Shown piece after piece: positions 1 through 10,105 of a DNA stretch of 64,000 nt (position 1 is the stretch's first letter; each line of letters opens with the position of its first letter). The notes beneath the pieces were generated by a model. It was given only the letters and a program-made list of their open reading frames with translations, was not told where the DNA came from and made no database searches. Source of the stretch: Carposina sasakii (Eukaryota; Arthropoda; Insecta; Lepidoptera; Carposinidae); the NCBI GenBank assembly GCA_014607495.2, contig CP053154.1, positions 7,750,001-7,814,000 on the forward strand. The letters are read 5' to 3'. A program made the position numbers and the translations under genes.

Positions 1-395
1 CATAATACATCTAATCGTGTCCGTTATGGTAGCGTACAGAAGAGCTATATCGAGTTGGTATGTAGCTCAGGCTGTCTGGACAAATATTCAAAATAGCTCA
101 CATTTAACTAGGTCAATAGGGCACTTTATGTGACGGCTAAACGCCCTTATTTCAGAATTTGTGACGCTACAGAATCTTAGATAATTCGATCGAAAATGTG
201 TCCAGGCGGCTTGAAAAACCACTTTTCGCTGGTCTCTCAATCTCGGTAACGGAAGTTTTAGACGACTTTTTACATATCAACGGGCGTCACATAAATTTGT
301 GACAGGCATCGAGCTAAAAGTTTTGTGGTACGTGCAGCGGTTTAGTAGAAAAATGCAAAAAACAGTGTCTAGCCGGCTTGAATTTACGTATAAAA
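1..395. other. Non-coding stretch, unclassified repeat-like DNA
   Basis: No convincing reading frame or splice structure is visible. Several short TGTGACG-type motifs recur and lead into the 74-bp palindrome, so this is probably the left part of the same repeat. Confidence 0.4.
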
Positions 396-469
396 CTACT
401 AACATTTAGTGACGCAATTTGTGACGGTAATATATTACCGTCACAAATTGCGTCACTAAATGTTAGTAG
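396..469. repeat. Perfect 74-bp palindrome
   Basis: The two 37-base arms are exact reverse complements about a centre between 432 and 433, with no spacer. The first mismatch is at 395/470. Exact arms suggest recent or gene-converted origin. It lies in a stretch (1-500) with several scattered GTGACG/CGTCAC motifs and is probably the core of a fold-back element whose outer ends I could not define. Confidence 0.85.
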
Positions 470-514
470 AGGAACCATATTCGAAAACGCTCCCATTATT
501 GAGTTTCAGAGGGC

Positions 515-683
515 TTAGTGTGAGTTTTCACTTCGAACTCGTTCGCTTTAACGTAAAGCGGCTAACCAATCATATTATGGCTATGTAATGTGATGTCATA
601 AAAGTGAGAACAACGGCGCTACGTGATTGGTTAAACTGTTTACGTTTACGCGATCGAGTTCGAAGTCAAAACTCGCACTTCAG
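515..683. repeat. MITE with ~40-bp inverted ends
   Basis: The left end, starting near AGTGTGAGTTTTCACTTCGA, is matched with a few mismatches by the reverse complement of the right end near 640-683. The inner arms both contain a TTAACCAATCA-like motif. This is a non-coding fold-back element of about 170 bp. No transposase frame is present. Confidence 0.65.
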
Positions 684-729
684 AAGTGTCCAGCCAGAAG
701 TTTTATACGTAAATAAAATTCAATATACC

Positions 730-1051
730 ATGGTTTGGAGGAGCCAAAATGTCTAGACGTATTAAGCTAGCACTGAGATTGCGATCCGGCCACTTGCCAT
801 TAAATAAGTTCGCTTTTCAAATGAAAAAGATTAACTCACCGAATTGCACAACGTGCAATAAACCAGAAGATCAATACCATCTGTTAGTGGAATGTGTCCG
901 GAACGAACCAAGTAGATCACACTTGCAAAACCTCGTTAAGTACAATGCTTTAGATTTAGGTATATTCCAGACTATTTTGGCGTTTCCAACCACAGATACT
1001 GCTAAGTTAGTTTATATGTTTGTATTAGACAGTATTAGAATTGAGTATTAG
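730..1051 (+). pseudogene. Non-LTR retrotransposon ORF2 C-terminal fragment
   Basis: The frame has an ATG at 749, but in-frame similarity (PWF-x-GA) starts about 18 bases earlier. The conserved core RLRSGHLPLNKF is followed by a C-x2-C-x7-H-x4-C cluster (CTTC...H...C, about residues 33-49). That is the C-terminal zinc-knuckle region found after the reverse transcriptase/RNase H of R1, Jockey and related insect LINEs. The reverse transcriptase and endonuclease are absent, so this is a 5'-truncated dead copy. The following 200 bases, ending near 1290, are AT-rich and probably include its 3' UTR. The clade is not certain. Confidence 0.7.
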
Positions 1052-1365
1052 TACATTAAAGTATTAAGACAGATGATCAAGAAAACTAGAGATCATCTCC
1101 ATAGCTGTCAGGCACTTGTAAATAGACTGGCTGCATGCACATAGAAGCTCACATTAATATCTGCATAAACACTAGACACTATAAATTTTCAAGTGGTAGA
1201 TGTACATATAACGTATAAATAATATAAGAAAAAAAAAAGTTCTAGGAACAAAATGTATTGACGTACAGTCACAAACAAAATGAATAAAATTATTTGTGAA
1301 ATTATAAACGGAGATATAGCGTTATTTTTATGACTTATATTTACTCACAATCACGTGTTGAAAAA

Positions 1366-1515
1366 GTACATATTGACGATGAAATGACAATACCTCCTAA
1401 CATTTTTTTAACAAGTCATTTTTTAAATTTTAATATACGAATATTATTGAATTATAAGTATATTGCATTAAAAAATGTTAGGAGGTATTGTCACTTCACC
1501 GTCGATATGACACTT
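1366..1515. repeat. Fold-back MITE
   Basis: An arm of about 40 bases, including GACAATACCTCCTAACATTT at 1387-1406, recurs inverted near 1474-1512 as AAATGTTAGGAGGTATTGTC. The loop of roughly 65 bases is very AT-rich. Weaker complementarity may extend the element outward to about 1340-1580. The open frame through it is a consequence of the symmetry and is not a gene. Confidence 0.65.
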
Positions 1516-1738
1516 GTGAGCTTTGGTAATTACTACACTCCGCTTTTACAAGCACGAGCCAAAGGCGAGTCTCGTACATAATAGCAATAACCAACTTAGC
1601 TCACTTGTTTCATAATATACTATTAAGTTCTTTATATGTTCATGAGTTGCCATAACATATTAGTCATACTTGTGCATCAGTCCCAGTCACGGGCCTGTAC
1701 CAATGAATTTATTTCATGTACAGATTTTAATGTTGCAA

Positions 1739-1978
1739 ATTGGTCTAGTAGGTAGTGACCCTGCCTACGACGCCATAGGTCCTGGGTTCTACACGCCGTA
1801 GGTGCAAACATTGATATGGTGAATATTAATCTTTGTTTCAGAGTCATGGATGTTTATACTTATCTATAAATTTATATACCGTTACTTAGTACCCACGACA
1901 CAAGACCTTAGGGATCTTAGTGTGGGACTCGGTTAATGTGTTGTGTAGTGTGTGAATATTATTATTATTATTAAATTT
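1739..1978 (+). mobile_element. tRNA-derived SINE copy
   Basis: The copy starts with tRNA-like sequence, with a degraded B box in TCCTGGGTTCTACACGCC near 1780. It continues through a body containing ACCCACGACACAAGACCTTA and ends in an (ATT)n tail. A second, better-preserved copy lies at 48939-49178. The shared head, body and trinucleotide tail mark a Pol III SINE. Confidence 0.75.
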
Positions 1979-2250
1979 CTCACTTAGCTCGTGCCTCGGA
2001 AAGCACATAAAACCGTTGGTCCTGCACCTGATCTCTCTCCGGTCATGTCGGCTTTCCGTCCCATTGGACTATGACAGTAACGGAATAGAGTGCACCTGTT
2101 TGCGCACACTTGTGCACTATATCCTTGCGTACCTGGCCAATCTCCATGATTGGTTGCCTTGACCGAAATATGGTCGGAGATCATCACTTGTGCATTAGCA
2201 CAATTAAACTGACTGATAACAAAGTACATACATAGAAGAAATAATATCAA
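1979..2250 (-). repeat. Dispersed repeat with an open frame
   Basis: The minus-strand frame (1984-2250) begins only with TTG. Its DNA, for example CAAGTGTGCGCAAACAGGTGC and the GGAGAGAGATCAGGTGCAGG block, is of a kind I associate with a common lepidopteran interspersed repeat. I regard the frame as incidental. A hydrophobic start followed by cysteines looks like a secreted peptide, but no start codon or splice context supports one. Confidence 0.5.
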
Positions 2251-2332
2251 TTTTGGTTGGTCAATTTATGTTATATTCTGCTCCAGTCCAAAGTATCCAC
2301 TGAGAAATAAAAGGTGTAAATTTTTGATGGTG

Positions 2333-2338
2333 TTTATT
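2333..2338 (-). terminator. Polyadenylation signal of RpL39
   Basis: AATAAA on the minus strand lies 32 bases beyond the eL39 stop codon, so the mRNA probably ends a little below 2325. Confidence 0.7.
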
Positions 2339-2369
2339 CAGCTTAAAAGCTACATTAAGAACTACAAGC

Positions 2370-3019
2370 TTACAACTTCAGCTTTGTCCTTCTCCAGTGA
2401 CGCCTCTTAGCATTGTATCTGAAACAATATATCAAGGATAAATTGATGTTCATATTTTACAACTTTCTTCTATTTAGCAACATGAAACTTCATCAAAAAG
2501 TCAGGTAAATGACAGATTCTACATTATTATATTACACCAACCAACCATTGGAAAACTAGTTCATGGTATTTCAACACTAGAGTTAAAGTTAAAGGACCAG
2601 ACGGAACTGATTTGCTTGTTTGGTACGAAAATGTAAATAGTATGTACATGTGTTTCTAGTCCTGAAAACCTGACTTGATTGGACAATAACTGAGACGTAC
2701 TATTTCTCACAGGCTTGGTAGATTCCACAATTTACAGATGTATTAATAGGAAACCAACAAAACCTGCTCACGTACATTATGTGATCTCCAATATCTACTA
2801 ATAATATTTATCTTACCGGATAGTATTCCCTGTGCGCATTCTAACCCATTGAGGGATCGGTCTGTTTTGTTTCAACTTCTTGGCAAGTTTTCGCTTGATA
2901 ATAAATGTCTTATGGGCCGACTGAAATATAAGGGAATACACAAATTATATAACATCATGAAAATATTTACGGATTATCACAATATATTTGGATTTTCGCA
3001 AAATAAAATTACAAACCAT
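2370..3019 (-). CDS. RpL39: Ribosomal protein eL39 (three exons)
   Basis: This encodes the 51-residue large-subunit ribosomal protein eL39, which lines the lower part of the 60S exit tunnel. Exons on the minus strand are 3017-3019 (ATG alone), 2817-2920 and 2370-2418. Exon 2 reads [19 protein letters not shown] then [15 protein letters not shown]. Exon 3 reads [15 protein letters not shown] and a TAA stop. The joins are ATG|GTTTGT (the weakest, phase 0), TTTCAG|TCG, ATCCG|GTAAGA (phase 2) and TTTCAG|ATAC. Length and sequence match the family throughout. An AATAAA follows the stop. Upstream of the ATG are a TGGCAACACAG motif and a pyrimidine-rich CTCTGTC start region typical of insect housekeeping promoters. 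The position of exon 1 is the only uncertain part. Confidence 0.93.
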
Positions 3020-3085
3020 TTTGCGGGTTACAGCTGTCAACACAAAATGACAGAGACAAACTGTGTTGCCATATAAAAAAGTTTA
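3020..3085 (-). promoter_or_regulatory. Probable RpL39 promoter and 5' UTR
   Basis: Reading the minus strand towards the ATG there is TATATGGCAACACAG, then TTTGTCTCTGTCATTTTG, then TTGACAGCTG. A pyrimidine-rich start about 45 bases before the ATG suits a terminal-oligopyrimidine leader as found in ribosomal-protein mRNAs. The exact start site is inferred. Confidence 0.45.
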
Positions 3086-3566
3086 CCCTATAAGGATTAT
3101 TTTTAAAAAACTGCCACCATAGATAAAGTGCGTTTCACCTTTAGCAATCGATTGCCGACCGGTTGTCTGCCGTGTCGGCTGGCTGCCGAAACTTGTTTGT
3201 TGCTTGTTTTCCTTTAAAATAATGAGGGATTTTCTGACAACTATTTAAAAAAATAGTACAAATCACCTGGATAGATGGCGTGAGCGCATCTCCATCCCTA
3301 ATTTCTGTTTTGTCATTGGACACGTTCAGGGGAAGGTGAAGGGGGAGCAGCTAGGGAGGGTGATTCGCTCATGCCGTATACAGAGTATAAGTATAGACCA
3401 GGGATTTGGTATCTCCTGGTATAGACAAGCTACTGAAACATTGCTATTGATGGCAGGCAAATTGTTCGTGTCGTAAGAGATTTGGTCCAAAACAATTAAA
3501 GTTTCGTGAAATTTGTATTCTCGAACCTTAAATCAATATCCTAAAAGGTACTGAAAGTGTGCAATT

Positions 3567-3636
3567 ATGGTAAATTGCAGTATAATTGGCTGTAAAAATA
3601 TAGTGAGCGAAATCAGCCAAACATTACCTCTCAACG
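3567..3636 (+). CDS. Possible first exon of a THAP-domain protein
   Basis: The exon opens with ATG and reads MVNCSIIGCKN, then SQTLPLN, and ends at CAACG|GTAAGT, a strong donor in phase 1. THAP zinc fingers typically begin just after the start Met with C-x4-C followed by a conserved N. C4, C9 and N11 match that spacing. The rest of the domain (conserved FP, W, then C-x2-H) would be in later exons, which I could not find in the following kilobases. It diverges from RpL39 across about 500 bp, so the two may share a promoter region. It could also be an orphaned exon of a dead gene or of a domesticated P-element relative. Confidence 0.4.
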
Positions 3637-3639
3637 GTA

Positions 3640-4065
3640 AGTTGAAATTTTGATGAGACGCTTTATGTCAATCAAAAGATTATTAAGTTAGTTTCTATTT
3701 TCTGTCATAATCATGCAGTTTTTTTTATTGAATTTAAGGTCTAAATATGATAAAAGCATAAGCAAATAATAAATATACATAGGAAATAATATATGAATAT
3801 CACATTTTCTCTCTCACACTGTATACGCTATTAGCTCCTCTATTACTTTCTCTCACGCCATCTATTTTTGACCCCCTTGAGAAAACCCCTCATTATACAG
3901 ACCTCAGATGACAACGAATTTGATACCATATGGGCGATTCTGACCGTCACACTTAAACCTAAACGTAAATAGTCTTACCTGTCCTTTTCTCTCTCAGCCA
4001 TTTATATTCAGAACGTAAAGAGATAGACCTGAATACAGACATAATATTTTTTTTAACCTTCATTA
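3640..4065. other. No gene seen
   Basis: AT-rich DNA with stops in all frames. It may be intron of the putative THAP gene. Confidence 0.4.
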
Positions 4066-4066
4066 A

Positions 4067-4310
4067 CCCAGATAAGCCTGAAACTAACTATTATCCTACT
4101 GTCCTATATATAGTACGCTAGTATTTGTAACAAGTTATACGTAAGTTATTTATATTATTTTGCTAGAATAATATAAATAAATAAATTTCTAATAAAGCTG
4201 ACACGTTTCTTACTGCAAATCATAAGACTAAATAATCTTAGATAAAGAGGGTATTCTGATATTTTTTTATTTCTACTGTCCTAAATATAGGACAGTAGGC
4301 TTATCTGGGT
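4067..4310. repeat. MITE with CCCAGATAAGCCT ends
   Basis: The left end CCCAGATAAGCCT and a CTACTGTCCTATATATAG block are matched inverted by TACTGTCCTAAATATAGG and AGGCTTATCTGGG at 4274-4310. Non-coding, about 245 bp. Confidence 0.6.
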
Positions 4311-4446
4311 GTTATGTAGGTATACTAAAAACCATAATTCGAGATATTAATTTGACAAGTAAGTGATAAAGGTTTACCAGAATTAGAAGAAATTAAATAG
4401 TGACGTTATAGTCGATATCGATAATTGTCCATATGATTATAATCAA

Positions 4447-4672
4447 CTAGTGGACGCCCGCGACTTCGTCCGCGTGGACTGCAAAATGTCGAAATTATCC
4501 GGGATAAAAATATATTCCCGGGATAAAAAGTAGCCTGTGTGTTAATCCAGGGTGCCAGCTAACTCCATACCAAATTAATTTATTAAAATCGCTCCAGCCG
4601 TTTTAACGTGAAACAGTAACAAACATCCATCCATCCATACTTACAAACTTTCGCGTTTATAATATATTATTA
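4447..4672 (+). mobile_element. RTE-like LINE 3' end or derived SINE
   Basis: Starts with GACGCCCGCGACTTCGTCCG and runs through ATCCGGGATAAAAA, AAAAGTAGCCT, AATCCAGGGT and CCATCCATCCATAC to an AT-rich tail. This string recurs at 9148, 24545, 37750, 38720 and 49215. It resembles the untranslated 3' region common to lepidopteran RTE-type elements. No reverse transcriptase is attached. Confidence 0.7.
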
Positions 4673-4919
4673 CATTATAAGAAAGTGCTTATCATGCTGA
4701 GCAACTTTTCCTAAGACGGTATTTTCATATCTCTCAAAGTTTAGCTGGGCTGCTAAGGGTTCTGCATCAGGCAGTCTAGACCTTCAATTTTTTTCTTTCA
4801 TATCATTTCTACGTCATTTTATTCTTTCATACATATTTTTTGGATAACTTGAACCGTTTACGCAGCGCACGCAACGGAAGTCTCCAAAGTTGAATAATTT
4901 TCCCCGTTTTTTCCACATT

Positions 4920-5305
4920 TTCCTCTTATTCTTCGTCCCTATTGGTCGCACTGTAATGATATATAGCCTAAAGCCTTCCTCGATAAATGGACTATCCAAC
5001 ACAAAAAGAATTTTTTAATTCGACCTAGTAGTTCCGGAGATTAGCGCGTTCAAACAAACAAACAAACAAACTCTTCAGCTTTATAATATTATAATATTAC
5101 TAGCGGTCGCCCACGACTTCGTCCGCGAAAGGGGGCATTGCACCCGTGCGAAGCCGGGGCGGATTGCTATATACCCTATAGACTTCCTCGATAAACGGGC
5201 TATCTTACACTGAAAGAATTTTTCAAATCAGACCAGTAGTTCCTGAGATTAGCGCGTTCAAACAAACAAACAAACAAACTCTTCAGCTTTATAATATTAG
5301 TATAG
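4920..5305. mobile_element. Two RTE-like 3' fragments in tandem
   Basis: Both parts end in GCGCGTTCAAACAAACAAAC...CTCTTCAGCTTTATAATATT (near 5045-5098 and 5252-5300). The second begins with GTCGCCCACGACTTCGTCCG. Non-coding. Confidence 0.65.
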
Positions 5306-5677
5306 ATAATATAGTATAGATTAAGACTTGACTGTATATAGGTAAATTAATTGAAATGGACAAAATTTCATATTACAATTAATTTTAACTCCAATAAATA
5401 ATAAGGGCTCATGCTGGAACCCAAATACTGTTATACGGATTAACTATTTGATTATTTTAATAAAAAAATATATACGTAAAAAATATCGATACGTCATTTC
5501 GGTCAAGGGTACCATGTAATATAACTACATACAATCTCAAATAATTACTGCACTGAAGTGTATGAAACAGCTGATTTTTTTTTCAATATTTCGGAGTTGG
5601 TCACATAGTGAAAGTTGTTTCTTTTTACCTACCTAGTTTCGTGTCAAAAGATAATCACTAATTTTAAATTGACTATA
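5306..5677. other. No gene seen
   Basis: AT-rich sequence without convincing coding or repeat structure. Confidence 0.4.
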
Positions 5678-6271
5678 CAGGGTGATTTTTCGTTGTTAAC
5701 GTTCCCGAAAACCACGGAATCTCCTCGTCATCACGATCATTTTTCTCCATGGAAGTTTACCTGGAAAGTATTTGGTTTCCAAAATATTAGGGTCCAAAGT
5801 TGAGTAAATAGACTGCGTTTTTCTGCATAAATGCACATTGACGCGTGTAGCAAGATTTTTTCACGAAAAATAATTAATATCTGTCTATGAAAAAACTAGC
5901 ATAAACACTATAAATTTTGCCCGATCAAGTAATATTTTTTTTTGAAAAAAATTTACATCGTTTCCCAGCATTTTTTGGCCTAAACTTACTTTATTTGATG
6001 TATAGAGTACGTACTTTTTTTTATACGAGTATATAAAAGGTTTGTCAACGTCCACTTCAATTTACATTATCTGTTTCAGACAAATTTCCTTAATCTAATT
6101 GAGTGGACAGTTAAAGACTAACACAACAAGCAATAAATGAGGTTACTAACAATGAAATATTGACATAACGACTACTACAAAATTAAAATTAAAACCTAGC
6201 CAAGCAGACACAAGAAAGAAATTAACAATAAAAATACCCTTCGTTAAGGGTGGCAACGAAAAGACATCCTG
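5678..6271. repeat. MITE family C copy
   Basis: Flanked by TA and bounded by CAGGGTGATTTTTCGTTG and, at the other end, GGTGGCAACGAAAAGACATCCTG. Shares GTTCCCGAAAACCACGGAATC, TTTCTGCATAAATGCACATTG and CCCTTCGTTAAGGGTGGCAA with copies at 17030, 18495, 39592 and 49382. This is the longest copy. No transposase is encoded. Confidence 0.75.
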
Positions 6272-7209
6272 TATATTATAATACATCGCTCTTCTTAACC
6301 CATCTCATGGTACCCGTGCTAAATTAGGTAAGTAATATATTGTAAAAATTCCTACAGCTACTAACGAAGAATCTGCAAATTTATACACTCTTTAGACACG
6401 ACACGACAATATTTTTGTCCAATTATACGTTTTAGCTTAATACTTACATACATACATAATAATCACGCCTTTATCCCTTACGGGGTAGGCAGAGCACCAA
6501 GGGCTGATAAAACCACATGGTGCCACTTCTGACCAATTGGAGGGTATAGTTGAGATGTACAAGTTCGGTTAGTAGCTTAATAGTAGTGAGCTTAATACAT
6601 ACTTCCGATATTAATATTTTTTAGTAAGGTCTCTAATAAGGTCTTATATCGGTTATAACAAAACGCATGCACAGTTTGACATTATTTAAAAATTGGATAA
6701 TTTGGAAACAATGGATATAGAAATGGTTGAAATATCGATAAAACTTAGACAAGGTTTAACGTAAATCAACGTTTCTTAAGTTAAGTCCATGTTTTCCCAA
6801 AATGTCTTAAAGCTTTAATTTATTTTAACGATATTTCCCACTTCTGATGCAATTACCTCAATGTGACATTACTGCATGAATATTTTTTTTAAAGAAAGAA
6901 AGTTAAAGATTCTTCTGTCTAAAGAGGAACATAGATCACGGAGCCAAAAAAGAGGAACACATGGGACTAACAATGGGTTTGGTTTAAAACTTCTACAAAA
7001 TATATAAAAATGAAACTTTTTTGAAAGCATTTTATTTATTATTTGTTTTTCTGGTCAAACGCTGATTAGATTATTTGCTTGCATCAATATTTTCAGTTTT
7101 ACTAAAAATCCTTTCCGGCAAGATGATACCTAAATGCTATGGCGTAGCAAATAAAAAATAAATAATGACAGATTTTACAATTTGAGTTTTGATTTTGACA
7201 GATTTTTCG
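6272..7209. other. Gene-poor stretch with a short SINE-like repeat
   Basis: At 6455-6565 lies CACGCCTTTATCCCTTACGG...GTGCCACTTCTGACCAATTGG, repeated at 63753 in the same orientation and at 34500 inverted. The rest is AT-rich with no gene visible. The last part must include the promoter of the mIF3 gene. Confidence 0.55.
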
Positions 7210-7222
7210 TGAAAAATTTTAC

Positions 7223-7628
7223 GATTCGGCGGGAAAAGCTGGAAGGGTGCAGGTGTAATTTTCTTGTGAAAATGAAAAATTGTTTGTAAATAGCTTGCAT
7301 GTGTCCGAAAAGTGATGTTTTCTGGTAGATAAGTTATATTTTGATTACTTGTGATGTTAATCTAGTGCGTGTGCATGGTTTTATATGCAGGTAAGCCGAG
7401 TAAAACTTTAGCTGGATTACGATTTCTTCATGGGCGCATGTAAGTTGTTTCTGCAATAATTTTCCATTTTGACTAACTTTACACTTGTTCTTGAGGATTT
7501 TCCCGACGTTTCATCATCATCATTATCATCCATCATAAATTCAGAAATCATTTTACTAGACAATGATTAGGCTGTATGGGCTTAGTTCCCCTTGCCTTTC
7601 CTTCGGGATAAACTAAATAATAATAATA
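7223..7628 (+). mobile_element. Family D retroposon, copy 1, in the mIF3 leader
   Basis: A 406-bp element starts at GATTCGGCGGGAAAAGC and ends TTCGGGATAAACTAAATAA plus an (ATA)n tail. It is flanked by a perfect 13-bp duplication, TGAAAAATTTTAC, at 7210-7222 and 7629-7641. Three more copies with the same 5' end and A-rich tails lie at 15413, 15857 and 16581. The shared 5' end, 3' tails and target duplications indicate LINE-mediated retroposition of a full-length short transcript. I see no clear Pol III A/B boxes. Confidence 0.85.
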
Positions 7629-8775
7629 TGAAAAATTTTACAATTTTTTATTTTCATAACTGGAAAAAATCACAAAAAAGCAACAAAGCTCAGCAGCAAG
7701 GCTTTTATATTAGTGACTGGAACATGAATAGACTAAACGTACTATTCAATGTACGACGAGCTCTAGAATGTAGGACTATATCAAAAATAATTACAGCAGA
7801 TGGAAAAGATGTACCCAAGAGAAAAACTTTTGAACAGAGAATAACTCTTATTAGCCCTGATAATACTGTTAGTATAACTGATTTAAAAAATGCTCAAACC
7901 CTTTCCTTAAGGCGAGATTTGAAATTAGTTAAAATACAAGATGAAGATTCAAAAAGTAGGAGACCAATTTACAGGTAAAACTAAGTTTATGTTCTGAGTA
8001 AACTTACTTAAATTTTCATTAGCTTCAATCTTCATGATTTCATTTAGTATCAACCTAATTCCACGTACCTACTTAATCAACTTTTTTCAACATATATTAG
8101 TAAATGATTCAATTAATTAATTGAGTAACTATTCAATATACAGGTTAATGACAAGTGCTGAATATCTTAAAGAAGATTTGGAGAAAAGAAAGCAGAAGCA
8201 ATCAGCTCGCAAAGATAGTTCTGTAAAAGGAGAAAAACTGCTTACTATGTCAACAAAAATAGGTGAACATGATCTTATGACAAATATAAAAAAGATGCAG
8301 AAGTTTTTACAAAAGCACTATGAAGTGAGGGTAGTTATATCTGGAGATGGGACTGAAAGTGCTTCTCAAACTGTAAGTAACCCTTCCCCATCTAAAGAGT
8401 CTATTCTTGTTATATTAAATTTCATACTGTTGCTTATAAATACATATATATTTATATGATTTAATTATATCAATATTTGCATAAGTGGAAAATTAGCCAT
8501 GTGCAATGTGTATAAAACAAATATATTTGTTTTTCAAATTATACTCCTTAGGTAATCTCTTCATCTTACACATAAACCAACCTTTTAATATTGTGTTACA
8601 GGAAAGGATATTTTCAGTAATAGAGAGAAATCTAAAATCTCTGGGCAAGATTCTTCAGAAAAGAAATAAGGGCAGTAGCCTTAAGTTCCAGTTACAGCCT
8701 ACATCATCGGCCACACAATCTATAGACAAAGAGTCCACTTCTCCTGACAATGGTAATGATAAAGGGCCACTATGA
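7628..8775 (+). CDS. mIF3: Mitochondrial translation initiation factor 3 (three exons)
   Basis: mIF3 binds the mitochondrial small ribosomal subunit, blocks early 39S joining and helps select the start codon. Exons are 7724-7974 (or from 7628), 8144-8372 and 8602-8775, joined at TACAG|GTAAAA / ATACAG|GTTA (phase 2) and CAAACT|GTAAGT / TTACAG|GAAA (phase 0). The IF3 N-domain is visible as RITLISPDNTVSITDLKNAQ, then LRRDLKLVKI and RRPIYRLM. The C-domain follows as STKIGEHDLMTNIKKMQKFL and YEVRVVISG, then a polar tail to TGA. From ATG 7724 the protein has 217 residues and opens with MNRLNVLFNVRRALECR, a good mitochondrial presequence. The ATG at 7628 adds 32 residues but is formed by the retroposon tail and its target duplication, so 7724 is the likelier ancestral start. 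Confidence 0.88.
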
Positions 8776-9147
8776 CTAGTCATTGTTATCATGGTTATAT
8801 TAGCAGTCAAATATCATATTTTAAGTAAATATATTTTTTTTGCATTTAAGTCTGATGATAAACAAACAAAATCAGATGAAAAAGAAGTATGTCGTAAGTG
8901 TTAATATTTTTTTATTTGTGTTTTATTAAAAATGTAGAGTAAATGTTAAACTGACTATTTTATTGAAATGGTTGGATTGAATTTATTTAATTTTAATCAT
9001 TAATTTACACTGTTAGTTTTTGAAACTGAGACAAATGTTTAGAACAGTAACAGTTTTTTGTAAATACATATATTTTTAAAACAGACTGTAATTATTACTG
9101 TCAACTTATCATCAGCAATACTTACATATTATATGCATATAAATACT
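8776..9147. other. mIF3 3' region, no further gene
   Basis: AT-rich. An ATTAAA near 8933 could end the mIF3 transcript. Confidence 0.4.
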
Positions 9148-9463
9148 AGTGGACGCCCGGACTTTGCTGCCGCGAAAAAACTTGTGAAATTATCTATACT
9201 AATATATTAATATTATAAAGCTGAAGAGTTTGTTTGTTTGTTTGTTTGAACGCGCTAATCTGGAACTACTGGTCTGATTTGAAAAATTCTTTCAGTGTTA
9301 GATAGCCCATTTAAAAAGGCTACAGTCTTACAACAACCTGCCCGGCTTCGCACGGGTACAACGCCCCCTCACGCGGACAAAGTCGTGGGCGGCTTATCTG
9401 TGATAAAAATATTTTCACGGGATAAAAAGTAGCCTATATGTTAATCCAGGGTGTCACCTAACT
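9148..9463. mobile_element. RTE-like fragments
   Basis: An inverted tail (TTTATAAAGC...TTTGTTTGTTTGAACGCGCTA at 9205-9255) meets GTCGTGGGCGGCTTATCTG and the GATAAAAAGTAGCCTATATG block. The matching right-hand part resumes at 9994-10105 after an inserted element. Confidence 0.65.
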
Positions 9464-9993
9464 CCCCCCCGATGGTTTGCCCGCCTTGTAGGGGCAGGGG
9501 GCAATTACGGCTTAGTAACCGTGGACTGCTCACCCACGGTGAAGCTAAGAGGCAACCAGGGCCGGCCTGTTTGGGCCGCCGGCTGGCTCGAGGAGGGCGC
9601 TCCCAGCGGGCTGAACAAGTCCGCTGCGGACGCGTGTGGAGGTGGGACCGCAGAAGAAGAGGAGTGCCGGTTTTACGGTGCGCCGTTCTCCCTATCTTCT
9701 GCGGCCGTGGAGGGATCGCAGGGGGAGAGGCGTGTTGGTATTACGGTGCGCCACTCTCCCTACCCCCTGCGAGCTGGCGGGGCCGTTCCGTCGAAACGGC
9801 AGTGGTGGGGCCGCAGAGGAAGAGGCATGTCGGTATTGCGGTGCGCCGCTTGCCCTATTCTCTGCGGCCGAGGTGTGGTCGGTGGCAGAAACACAGACCT
9901 GATCTGCCACCGGGTACCAGTTAACACATAACCACTCGGGTACCCCCTGCGCCCGGGTGGTATGCGTAATGCATTTTGTCCCCCGAAACAAAA
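9464..9993 (+). mobile_element. GC-rich retroposon, copy 1
   Basis: Runs from a C tract before GATGGTTTGCCCGCCTTG to CCCCGAAACAAAA. It is inserted in an RTE-like repeat, with an imperfect flank repeat (gggtgtcacctaact / gggtttcagctaact). A near-copy is at 63002-63598. The body holds three similar blocks around TACGGTGCGCC...CTCTCCCTA. All open frames in it overlap one another in several phases and none has a known domain, so I treat it as a non-autonomous element. It lacks about 70 bases present in the other copy. Confidence 0.7.
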
Positions 9994-10105
9994 GGGTTTC
10001 AGCTAACTCAATACCAAATTTTATTCATTTCGCTCTAGCCGTTTTTATGTGAAAGAGTAACAACCATCCATCCATACTCACAAACTTTCGCATTTATAAT
10101 ATTAG

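Noticed and set aside
1984..2250. Cysteine-containing small secreted peptide
   Set aside because: The frame starts with TTG and lies in what looks like a dispersed repeat.
2419..2816. Box C/D snoRNA in the RpL39 intron
   Set aside because: One TGATGA occurs on the sense strand, but no D box lies at a fitting distance.
9451..9991. Four overlapping frames of 84-157 codons on both strands
   Set aside because: They lie in a GC-rich retroposon repeated at 63 kb, overlap in several phases and show no domain.
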